Below are positions 8,817 through 15,779 of a DNA stretch of 44,201 bases, one piece after another. Under the pieces are notes generated by a model that made no database searches, had not been told where the DNA came from, and saw nothing but the letters and a program-made list of their open reading frames with translations. Each line of letters opens with the position of its first letter. Position 1 is the stretch's first letter. Origin of the DNA: an uncultured Porphyromonadaceae bacterium (lineage in GTDB: Bacteria > Bacteroidota > Bacteroidia > Bacteroidales > Muribaculaceae); assembly GCA_947073495.1 (NCBI GenBank), contig CAMTMX010000017.1, positions 1 through 44,201 on the forward strand. The letters are read 5' to 3'. A program made the position numbers and the translations under genes.

Positions 8817-9740
8817 TTATTTAGATCTCTTAATATGGGTTACGAGCCCTTCGTTGTTGAGTAGCACATTAGGGAATATTTCCTCTGCTTCTCTTTTGAA
8901 TTGGGTGTCATCCTTATATCGTGATGAATAATGCCCGGTGAGAAGTATCTTTGCTCCGGAATCTCTTGCAACCAATGCAGCTTGTTTAGCTGTGGAATGA
9001 CCGCGAGGGGCAGCCATTGCTTTATGCTCCTCAAGATATGTGGTTTCGTGAAAAAGAAGATCTACCGGACCTATCTTTTCCGCAAGATTCTTCATATATG
9101 CGGTGTCACTGATATGCGCATAGGATAGAGCAGGAGAGGGTGGTGAAGTCAATATTTTGTTCGGAATAACTGTCCCGTCAGGTTTTACATAATCTTCACC
9201 GTTCTTTAAATGCTTCATCATCGATATCGGAACTTCGTGAAAACGTGTCATCTCAGGTTTAATGTGGCGTTCTCCGGGTTTTTCCTCAAAAATGTAACCC
9301 ACAGTTGTGACTCTATGGTTTAATGGCACCGTGCGTACTGTTAGGGATTTTGTTTCAAGAATCACATCCTCTTCCGGTTTGATTATATTAAATCTGATAT
9401 CAAATGGAGTGTCGCGGCAAAAGTAATTAAAAATGGAACAAAGTTGTTCTTTCCCTTCCTCAAATGTGTGAATTGTGATATGGCCTCCGGTTCCGTTTAA
9501 AGCAAGAGTGCCGATAAGTCCAGGAAGTCCAAACACATGGTCTCCGTGCAGATGTGTCAGAAAAATATGTTGAAGTCTGCTGAAAGATAAGCGTTGGCGC
9601 ATAAATGCAAGCTGAGCACCTTCACCGCAATCCACCATAAAAAGGTTTCCACGGTGATCAATCACCGTGGAAGATGGCTGATGTTTCAGGGAGGGACGAG
9701 CAGATCCGCATCCTAAAGTATGTAATGTAAAATTATCCAA
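8817..9740 (-). CDS. rnz: Ribonuclease Z (tRNA 3'-end processing endonuclease)
   Basis: The 307-residue protein is a metallo-beta-lactamase-fold nuclease that trims the 3' trailer of tRNA precursors in the cytoplasm. The zinc-binding HxHxDH motif is at residues 63-68 within THLHGDHVFGLPG, a motif form diagnostic for the RNase Z group. The N-terminal start TLGCGSARPS and VDCGEGAQ segments are typical, and later metal ligands appear in AHISDTAY, FHETTY and RGHSTAKQAA. The length matches the short bacterial form (about 300-310 residues). The gene starts 34 bases after the serine ammonia-lyase stop on the same strand, so the two probably share a transcript. It ends at a 40-bp palindromic terminator. 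Confidence 0.95.
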   Translation of the reverse strand: MDNFTLHTLGCGSARPSLKHQPSSTVIDHRGNLFMVDCGEGAQLAFMRQRLSFSRLQHIFLTHLHGDHVFGLPGLIGTLALNGTGGHITIHTFEEGKEQLCSIFNYFCRDTPFDIRFNIIKPEEDVILETKSLTVRTVPLNHRVTTVGYIFEEKPGERHIKPEMTRFHEVPISMMKHLKNGEDYVKPDGTVIPNKILTSPPSPALSYAHISDTAYMKNLAEKIGPVDLLFHETTYLEEHKAMAAPRGHSTAKQAALVARDSGAKILLTGHYSSRYKDDTQFKREAEEIFPNVLLNNEGLVTHIKRSK

Positions 9741-9774
9741 AAATTATTACTTATTGTAAATCATATGACCGTAT

Positions 9775-10989
9775 TCAGACACTTTCTATCTCGTAATCTT
9801 TGGCAAGACCCCCGGCGCCGGTTTCTTTATATAAAGAAGGTAGGTCATGTCCGGTTTCTTTCATAACCTGAATCAGTTTGTCGAAGCTGACGCGGTGTCG
9901 ACCGTCAGAGAAAGTGGAATATATATTAGCATCAAGAGCGCGGGCTGCAGCATACGCATTTCGTTCGATACATGGAATCTGGACTAATCCACAAACGGGA
10001 TCGCATGTCATTCCAAGATGATGCTCGAGTCCCATTTCTGCGGCATATTCAATTTGGGCAGGAGACCCGCCGAAAAGTTGACATGCGGCTCCAGCTGCCA
10101 TTGCACATGCCACTCCAACTTCTCCCTGGCAACCGACATCAGCACCGGAAATGCTCGCATTATGCTTTACTACGTTTCCAATCAAGGCTGCAGTGGCGAG
10201 GGCATGTCGCATTTCCATATCTGAGAATTGTCGGCTTTTCCATAGATGGTATAACACAGCCGGCACCACTCCACAACTGCCACATGTCGGGGCGGTGACA
10301 ATTGTTCCACCTGATGCATTTTCTTCACTTACAGCAAGGGCATATGAGAATACAAGACCGCGTGAACGCAAATTATCGCGATATCCCTCAGCCCTCATGA
10401 AGTATGCTCGCGCTTTTCTACGCAAATTAAGAGGACCGGGCAATCTTCCGTCGGTTGCAAGACCTCTTTCCACGGCAGCTTTCATGGTTGCCCATACCTC
10501 ATCAAGGAAATCGTTAATCTCCTTACCTTCACTATGTTCCACATATTCCCAATAGCTTCTTCCGCTACGGTCGCAATAATCCATGATTTCAGTCATGGTG
10601 TTTTTATCGTAGATTTCGGCACCCCCCTCATGAGCAAGACCTTCACCTTCGATGGCTCCGCCGCCGACACTATAGACTGTCCATTCGTCAGAGGGTAATC
10701 CTGCGGCATTGAGACTTCTGAAAGTCATTCCGTTAGGATGATATGGAAGAAAAACGTCTGGTTTCCATATTATCTTTACGGGAAGATCGCTTTGGGATAA
10801 TACATCATAAATTGCAACATCGGTCATGTGCCCTTTGCCTGTTGCTGCAAGACTTCCGTATAGCACCACTTCGTATCCTTCTGCGTGTTTATGCTTTTGA
10901 AAAAATATTTCAGCCGCTTTCCGAGGTCCCATTGTGTGGCTTGACGAAGGTCCCGTGCCGATTCGATATAACTCTCTGATAGATTTCAT
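9775..10989 (-). CDS. sdaA: L-serine ammonia-lyase (iron-sulfur type, single chain)
   Basis: The 404-residue protein converts L-serine to pyruvate and ammonia using a [4Fe-4S] cluster instead of PLP. The N-terminal beta domain opens with the conserved GPSSSHTMGPRKAA segment at about residues 13-26. The catalytic alpha domain carries APTCGSCGVVPAVLYH around 232-247, SGADVGCQGEVGVACAMAAG further on, and CDPVCGLVQIPCIERNA around 335-351, which together supply the cluster cysteines. Both domains are in one polypeptide, as in E. coli SdaA, rather than split as in Bacillus. The expected role is anaerobic serine catabolism. The ATG at 10989 is well supported. A candidate promoter lies about 100 bases upstream, flanked by inverted repeats, and rnz follows in the same direction. 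Confidence 0.95.
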   Translation of the reverse strand: MKSIRELYRIGTGPSSSHTMGPRKAAEIFFQKHKHAEGYEVVLYGSLAATGKGHMTDVAIYDVLSQSDLPVKIIWKPDVFLPYHPNGMTFRSLNAAGLPSDEWTVYSVGGGAIEGEGLAHEGGAEIYDKNTMTEIMDYCDRSGRSYWEYVEHSEGKEINDFLDEVWATMKAAVERGLATDGRLPGPLNLRRKARAYFMRAEGYRDNLRSRGLVFSYALAVSEENASGGTIVTAPTCGSCGVVPAVLYHLWKSRQFSDMEMRHALATAALIGNVVKHNASISGADVGCQGEVGVACAMAAGAACQLFGGSPAQIEYAAEMGLEHHLGMTCDPVCGLVQIPCIERNAYAAARALDANIYSTFSDGRHRVSFDKLIQVMKETGHDLPSLYKETGAGGLAKDYEIESV

Positions 10990-11062
10990 GGTGAGTTTTA
11001 ATTGTAATGTTTCCTGTTAATATGGGTTGGTTGCGCCCTCACTGTTTCGCAAAAGAGAGGAA

Positions 11063-11083
11063 TTGTCATAGTAATCATGACAA
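11063..11083. promoter_or_regulatory. Inverted repeat TTGTCAT-N7-ATGACAA, candidate operator
   Basis: TTGTCAT (11063-11069) and ATGACAA (11077-11083) are perfect inverted copies. The same ATGACA/TGTCAT hexamer recurs in a second inverted repeat at 11132-11156. This copy lies in the predicted 5' leader of sdaA, just downstream of its candidate start site, where a bound protein could block transcription. Confidence 0.45.
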
Positions 11084-11098
11084 ACATCGCATCGTAGG

Positions 11099-11130
11099 CA
11101 AAATTAATGAATTCTTATAGATTTTGCAAG
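11099..11130 (-). promoter_or_regulatory. Candidate sdaA promoter (Bacteroidota -33/-7 type)
   Basis: Read on the minus strand, the -7 element TAATTTTG (11106-11099) matches the TAnnTTTG consensus exactly. A -33 element CTTG (11130-11127) lies 20 bases upstream and shares the TTG core. Transcription would start near 11092 and give an untranslated leader of about 100 bases before the sdaA ATG. Confidence 0.5.
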
Positions 11131-11131
11131 C

Positions 11132-11156
11132 CCATGACAGATATTATCTGTCATGG
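11132..11156. promoter_or_regulatory. Near-perfect palindrome CCATGACAGAT-ATT-ATCTGTCATGG, candidate operator
   Basis: Eleven bases (11132-11142) pair exactly with 11146-11156 around a 3-base centre. No T tract follows on the plus strand, so a terminator is unlikely. It abuts the -33 element of the sdaA promoter and shares ATGACA/TGTCAT half-sites with the repeat at 11063-11083. It is also upstream of the TonB-dependent receptor, so a factor bound here could affect both divergent genes. Confidence 0.5.
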
Positions 11157-11188
11157 TGGCATTAATTGGCGAAACTATCATCTACAAA

Positions 11189-11208
11189 AATCATCAAAAA
11201 TGATGATT
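11189..11208 (+). promoter_or_regulatory. Small hairpin and 10-codon leader ORF before the receptor gene
   Basis: AATCATC (11189-11195) pairs perfectly with GATGATT (11202-11208). The hairpin contains the tandem ATGs (11200 and 11203) of a 10-codon reading frame (MMIAWEWNSV) that ends with TAG at 11230-11232, ten bases before the proposed GTG start of the receptor. Whether the leader is translated cannot be judged from sequence. Confidence 0.3.
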
Positions 11209-11242
11209 GCGTGGGAGTGGAATAGTGTGTAGTTTTGCAGTC

Positions 11243-13474
11243 GTGAAACCGACTGTAATCATATTGTTGTTATTAATTGGAGTTATCCCTGCAGCAGCAC
11301 AGGCTGAAAAGGAAGTTAAAGACACTGTTGGTGTCACTCTCGATGAATTGAATGTCACGGTTGTCAAACAAATGGCTCGTCTTAATGAGGAACCTGAAGC
11401 CGCAACCGTGATAGGGCGTACTGAACTTGAACGAATGGGGGCTTATGCCATTAAAAATATCTCAGATGTCGTGCCTAATTTTTATATACCCGATTATGGG
11501 TCGAGAATGACATCGTCAATTTATGTGAGAGGCATAGGCGCAAGAATGGATCAGCCTTCGGTAGGATTGAATGTTGACAACGTCCCATATTTAAACAAGG
11601 ATGCATTCGATTTCGATATTGCAGATATCGCATCGGTTGAAATGATGCGTGGCCCTCAATCCACCCTATATGGAAGAAATACAATGGCGGGAGTGATTAA
11701 TGTCACGACTTTGTCACCGATGAGATTCCAGGGATGGAAGATTGCTCTTGAGGCGGGTTCAGGCTCAAAAGTCAAGGCTTCAGCAGGTTGGTATCATAAA
11801 TTTAATGGAAAAACAGGATTGTCGGTAGTGGGTGCTTACGGGAGTCAGAAGGGCTTTTTTGTCAATGAATATAATGGTAAAAAAGTTGATCATGAGTTAA
11901 ACTGGAGTGGAAGAGTGAAATTTTATCATAGGCTTACCGACTCATGGAATCTGCAGAACACTGCAGCTTTTGGGATTCTGCGACAAGGTGGATATCCATA
12001 CGAATACAAGGATACCGGGATGATAGCTTATAATGATACATGTTTCTATCGAAGGTTTACTTTTACGGACGGATTATCATTAAGATTTTCAGGAGAAAAT
12101 TTTTCGGTGACATCGATCACTTCCGTTCAGCATATAAATGACAACATGACACTCGATCAGGATTTCCTTACTGAAGAATTTTTTACCTTGACTCAAAAGA
12201 AAAACGAAACTGCTTTCACCGAAGATATTGTGATGAGGGGAACTCAAGAAGGTAATTACAGATGGCTTAACGGTATTTTCGGTTTTTATAAGCATCTTGA
12301 CATGCAGGCTCCCGTTACGTTTAAAGACAGAGGCATTCAAGATTTGATAGAGGAACACAGAAATAATGCCAATCCAAATTATCCGATCAGTTGGAACAGT
12401 AGGATATTTGCATTGAACAGTGATTTCACTATTCCAACATGGGGACTTTCCGCCTATCATGAATCCGATCTGACTTTAGGCAGATGGACATTGACAGCAG
12501 CTCTTCGCCTGGACTATGAACGTTCTACGCTTGAATATAACAGCTTTTGCGACACAGGATATACTATATACCGAAAATCAGAGTCTGAATATGAGTATTT
12601 CAGGTCTGTAGATATAGATATAGACGACAAAGGAACCCTTTCGCGAGATTTTATTACATTGTTGCCAAAAATCTCAGCTTCCTATTCTTTAGGTGAAGAT
12701 AAAGGCAATATTTATGTTAAAATTTCAAAAGGATATAAGGCGGGTGGATTTAACACTCAGATGTTCAGTGATGTATTGCAACAGCGCCTTATGGGGATAA
12801 TGGGTGTTGGGGCACAATATGATGTTGATAAAATCGTTTCATATAAACCGGAAAAGAGCTGGAATTATGAGGTCGGCAGCCATCTTGTCTTCCAGGATGG
12901 GCGTCTTGAGGTGGATCTGGCTGCATTTTTCATAGACTGCAGAGATCAGCAGCTCACCATGTTCCCGGACGGGACTACTACAGGCCGCATCATGACCAAC
13001 GCAGGAAAAACGCATAGCTTCGGAGGCGAGGTTTCTGTAAGAGCCAATTTGACAGACCGAATTTCTTTCGTGGGCAGTTATGGCTACACTAATGCCCGTT
13101 TCCGCAAGTTCAACGACGGAATTCATGATTATAAAGGAAATTCTCTTCCATATGCCCCCCGCAATACTATGTTTCTTCAAGCGGTATGGACAATACCTAC
13201 CCGTGTGTCGGTATTGGGAAATATAACCTTTGATGTTAGCATGCGGGGCACAGGAGATATTTACTGGAATGAACTGAATTCGGAACGCCAGGATTTTTAT
13301 ACTCTTCTTGGTGCAGGAGTGACAGTTGGTACAGAAGAATTAAATCTTCAGCTTTTCGGAAAAAATCTTACGGATACTAAATATTACACATTCTATTTTA
13401 TGTCAATGGGAAATGAATTCCTGCAAAGAGGTAGAGGCGTGGAATTTGGTGCGGCATTAAGATATTGTTTTTAA
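11243..13474 (+). CDS. TonB-dependent outer-membrane receptor
   Basis: The predicted protein has 743 residues. After a signal peptide (MKPTVIILLLLIGVIPAAAQA) comes a TonB plug domain at about residues 30-150, with the typical ISDVVPNFYIPDYG, SSIYVRGIGAR, VEMMRGPQSTLYGRN and AGVINVTT segments. A 22-strand-type barrel follows and ends in an aromatic strand (AALRYCF). It lacks the N-terminal carboxypeptidase-like domain of SusC transporters and has no SusD partner, so it looks like a classical receptor for a small ligand such as a siderophore, cofactor or metal chelate; the ligand is unknown. The frame opens after a TGA at 11204-11206, and no ATG lies before the mature region. GTG 11243 gives the best signal peptide, with TTG 11207 and GTG 11225 as alternatives. 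A lipoprotein gene follows 121 bases downstream. Confidence 0.92.
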   Translation: MKPTVIILLLLIGVIPAAAQAEKEVKDTVGVTLDELNVTVVKQMARLNEEPEAATVIGRTELERMGAYAIKNISDVVPNFYIPDYGSRMTSSIYVRGIGARMDQPSVGLNVDNVPYLNKDAFDFDIADIASVEMMRGPQSTLYGRNTMAGVINVTTLSPMRFQGWKIALEAGSGSKVKASAGWYHKFNGKTGLSVVGAYGSQKGFFVNEYNGKKVDHELNWSGRVKFYHRLTDSWNLQNTAAFGILRQGGYPYEYKDTGMIAYNDTCFYRRFTFTDGLSLRFSGENFSVTSITSVQHINDNMTLDQDFLTEEFFTLTQKKNETAFTEDIVMRGTQEGNYRWLNGIFGFYKHLDMQAPVTFKDRGIQDLIEEHRNNANPNYPISWNSRIFALNSDFTIPTWGLSAYHESDLTLGRWTLTAALRLDYERSTLEYNSFCDTGYTIYRKSESEYEYFRSVDIDIDDKGTLSRDFITLLPKISASYSLGEDKGNIYVKISKGYKAGGFNTQMFSDVLQQRLMGIMGVGAQYDVDKIVSYKPEKSWNYEVGSHLVFQDGRLEVDLAAFFIDCRDQQLTMFPDGTTTGRIMTNAGKTHSFGGEVSVRANLTDRISFVGSYGYTNARFRKFNDGIHDYKGNSLPYAPRNTMFLQAVWTIPTRVSVLGNITFDVSMRGTGDIYWNELNSERQDFYTLLGAGVTVGTEELNLQLFGKNLTDTKYYTFYFMSMGNEFLQRGRGVEFGAALRYCF

Positions 13475-13500
13475 TTGTTGAAAAATTATAAAGCAATCTT

Positions 13501-13523
13501 TCATCTTTTCGTGCAAAAGATGA
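13501..13523 (+). other. Hairpin between receptor and lipoprotein genes
   Basis: TCATCTTTT (13501-13509) pairs with AAAAGATGA (13515-13523) across the loop CGTGC. The AT-rich stem with no following T run is a poor terminator. It might be an mRNA processing or stability element that gives the two genes different expression levels. Confidence 0.35.
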
Positions 13524-13595
13524 CGGTTATAAGGTTTTGTTAAATTAACATCGTAACAGTAAAAAATCGATAACTTAAATCAATCATAAATAAAA

Positions 13596-14546
13596 ATGAA
13601 AAAAATTGTACTAAGTCTTTTAGCTGTTTGCGGACTTTTCATGAGTTCATGTAATGTCGGTAGTGGCGAGAATTATCAAAACGTGGCTTATTATCCTACC
13701 AATCTTATCATCCCTTCTGATGGTAGTGCACCTGTAATGTCTCAAGGATATTATCCTATAAAATTTGATTTTAATGATGGAACAGCCGCTGTCTCCGGAG
13801 CTCTCGAAATTAATGATAAAAAATATAGTTTCGCGGCAGATCCTGTGAAGTATGTTGATTACGGCTATAAGCAGGTGATTAAAGGCGTTTCTGGAATGTT
13901 TACAAACGGAACCCAGGAAATGAAAAATGGAAAATTTATGATATCCGCTTACGATGCATTGCCTGAGAACTTTAACCCGATGAAGGTTTTTACCCCTATC
14001 GTTAAAAATGACAATAGTGGCACCAGTTTCCTTCCCGGTACAATAATCACTCCTGTGGCTCAAAGCGTGCCTGCCATCTTCGTAGGATATTATCAGATGG
14101 GTGATCAATATAATGTGCATACCATCTCTACAGATTCATTCTATTGCGGCACCACTACAACAAATGCCGGTGCTAACTCAGACAAGACTGTTTATCGCGT
14201 CATCATGGATATCAAGAAGAAGAAAGCCACTCTTTTGATATATGAAGCAAAGTTTGCCGAGGGAATGCCTTCTCTCAGTGCTATAATTTTGCCGGAGCTG
14301 GATGTTGTGGTCAACTCCAATGGTTATGAGATCAAGGGGAACAATGTAGTTCCTTTGGTTCCGGAGACGGATTCTTTAATGGGAGAATTGTCGGAATGTA
14401 CTCCTAATGAAGACTATATATTCAATTCCTTTAGAATGAATACGGTTGATCAGATGCTTACAAAAGTAAATATGAGTTATTCTGTAGCCGGCAGATTCAG
14501 CGGTCAGTTCTCCGGCTGTTATGTGAAATTGCCTGACGGCTTTTAA
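13596..14546 (+). CDS. Lipoprotein of unknown function, paired with the TonB-dependent receptor
   Basis: The 316-residue protein has a lipoprotein signal with lipobox LFMSSC, giving Cys19 as the lipidated residue (MKKIVLSLLAVCGLFMSSC). The mature part is predicted to be beta-rich with many Asn, Gly, Tyr and Ser residues and no enzyme motif that can be recognised. Bacteroidota often place a surface lipoprotein after a TonB-dependent receptor so that it captures or delivers the ligand, but no SusD-like helical (TPR) character is seen here. Partner status is therefore inferred only from order and strand. Start codon ATG 13596 is clear, and the gene ends just before a strong terminator, so it closes the receptor unit. 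Confidence 0.7.
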   Translation: MKKIVLSLLAVCGLFMSSCNVGSGENYQNVAYYPTNLIIPSDGSAPVMSQGYYPIKFDFNDGTAAVSGALEINDKKYSFAADPVKYVDYGYKQVIKGVSGMFTNGTQEMKNGKFMISAYDALPENFNPMKVFTPIVKNDNSGTSFLPGTIITPVAQSVPAIFVGYYQMGDQYNVHTISTDSFYCGTTTTNAGANSDKTVYRVIMDIKKKKATLLIYEAKFAEGMPSLSAIILPELDVVVNSNGYEIKGNNVVPLVPETDSLMGELSECTPNEDYIFNSFRMNTVDQMLTKVNMSYSVAGRFSGQFSGCYVKLPDGF

Positions 14547-14571
14547 TTTATGATCAAATAAATAAAGTCTT

Positions 14572-14617
14572 AATAAAAAAGAGAAGGAAACGAGATCGCT
14601 TCCTTCTCTTTTTTATT
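14572..14617. terminator. Strong intrinsic terminator before the nuo promoter
   Basis: An 18-bp perfect stem (14572-14589 pairing with 14600-14617) surrounds a 10-base loop, with a GAGAAGGAA core and A/T runs at its base. It lies 26 bases after the lipoprotein stop and 43 bases before the nuo -33 element, so it insulates the energy locus from the receptor unit. Confidence 0.88.
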
Positions 14618-14659
14618 AGATATAAATTGCATTAATTTAAAAATATTGTACAATAAAAG

Positions 14660-14690
14660 TTTCATTCGTCTGTAATTTTTAGTATCTTTG
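14660..14690 (+). promoter_or_regulatory. Promoter of the nuo-atp locus (-33 TTTC, -7 TATCTTTG)
   Basis: TATCTTTG (14683-14690) matches the Bacteroidota -7 consensus TAnnTTTG exactly. TTTC (14660-14663) is one base off the TTTG -33 box, and the 19-base spacer is the usual length. Transcription would begin near 14697, leaving a leader of about 68 bases before nuoA. It is the only well-formed promoter seen from here to the terminator at 32276. Confidence 0.7.
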
Positions 14691-14764
14691 CAGAGAAAAG
14701 AGGGCAAGGAAAGACTTGTCCAAGATTAAATGAAAGACTAAATCTTTAAAATTAAGACGATTAT

Positions 14765-15136
14765 ATGAATCTTTTGTTGGAGATAAGCAACAACACTCTT
14801 GCTGTGACCGCAACATTGACGGGCATTGGTCTGGTGTTTGCTGCTTTGTTGATAGCGAAATTGATTTCTCCGAAATCGTATTCTGTCAAGAAGTCGGAGC
14901 CGTATGAGTGTGGTATCCCTACCAGAGGTGAATCAATGATTCAGTTTAAGGCAGGTTATTACATCTTTGCAATCCTATTCCTCATTTTCGATGTGGAGAC
15001 AGTTTTTCTCTATCCGTGGTCGGTGGTGATGCGTAGTCTTGGACCTCAGGGCCTTCTTTGCATCGGCATTTTCATGTTTGTTCTTATTATGGGCTTGGCA
15101 TACGCCTGGCGGAAAGGAGCGTTGTCATGGAAGTGA
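14765..15136 (+). CDS. nuoA: NADH-quinone oxidoreductase subunit A
   Basis: The 123-residue membrane subunit of complex I has three transmembrane helices. The family hallmark loop lies between helices 1 and 2 (KKSEPYECGIPTRGES at about residues 42-57), with the cysteine that lies near the quinone tunnel. The FLIFDVETVFLYPW segment follows in helix 2. It anchors the junction between peripheral and membrane arms together with NuoH, J and K. It is the first gene of the locus, starting with ATG 14765 about 68 bases after the predicted transcription start, and its end overlaps nuoB by 10 bases, which suggests coupled translation. Confidence 0.96.
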   Translation: MNLLLEISNNTLAVTATLTGIGLVFAALLIAKLISPKSYSVKKSEPYECGIPTRGESMIQFKAGYYIFAILFLIFDVETVFLYPWSVVMRSLGPQGLLCIGIFMFVLIMGLAYAWRKGALSWK

Positions 15137-15738
15137 AGATCAAAAGCATGAAGCATGAGGACTTCAAAGACAACGAATATATCGACAAACTTGTAGAGGA
15201 ACTCAATGCTACCGGAGCCAATGTGGTGGTTGGTAAGTTTGATCAGTTGATCAACTGGGGTATCGCAAATTCATTGTGGCCTCTTTGTTTCGGCACAAGC
15301 TGCTGTGCAATCGAGTTTATGAGTCTTGGCGCTGCACGTTATGATATGGCACGCTTTGGATTTGAAGTGGCAAGAAACTCACCGCGTCAGGCTGACTATA
15401 TTATGGTACAGGGCACCATCGTACACCGAATGGCACCTGTGCTTCGTCGTTTATATGAGCAGCTTGCAGAGCCTAAATATGTGATAGCATGTGGTGGTTG
15501 TGCTGTTTCCGGTGGCCCGTTTAAAAATTCGTATTGCGTTGTTCCCGGTGTTGACCAGATCCTTCCGGTTGATGTGTATATTCCCGGATGTCCTCCACGT
15601 CCGGAGGCATTCTTTTATGGATTGATGCAGCTTCAGCGTAAGATCAAAGTGCAGAAATTCTTTGGCGGCGTTAATCGTAAGGAGAAAATTGCAGAATTTT
15701 TTGAAAAACATCCCGAAGAGGAAGGCCGCATCGGCTGA
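15127..15738 (+). CDS. nuoB: NADH-quinone oxidoreductase subunit B (N2 cluster)
   Basis: The 203-residue subunit binds the terminal [4Fe-4S] cluster N2, which passes electrons to menaquinone. The tandem-cysteine motif FGTSCCAIEFMS (about residues 56-67), the IACGGCAVSGGPF segment and the VYIPGCPPRPEAF segment supply the cluster ligands and the conserved acidic residue. The frame extends upstream within nuoA, but ATG 15127 gives a normal N-terminus and the usual short overlap with nuoA. A further ATG at 15148 is possible. It sits in the peripheral arm between NuoCD and the membrane, and nuoCD follows after 41 bases. Confidence 0.96.
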   Translation: MEVKIKSMKHEDFKDNEYIDKLVEELNATGANVVVGKFDQLINWGIANSLWPLCFGTSCCAIEFMSLGAARYDMARFGFEVARNSPRQADYIMVQGTIVHRMAPVLRRLYEQLAEPKYVIACGGCAVSGGPFKNSYCVVPGVDQILPVDVYIPGCPPRPEAFFYGLMQLQRKIKVQKFFGGVNRKEKIAEFFEKHPEEEGRIG

Positions 15739-15779
15739 TGAGCCTCTGAGAGTATAAAATATTCGAATCAAGAGACAAC

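Noticed and set aside
11475..12460. Long minus-strand frames inside the TonB-dependent receptor gene
   Set aside because: They lie within a clear plus-strand coding region, show no family motifs and have no plausible start context, so they are frame shadows.
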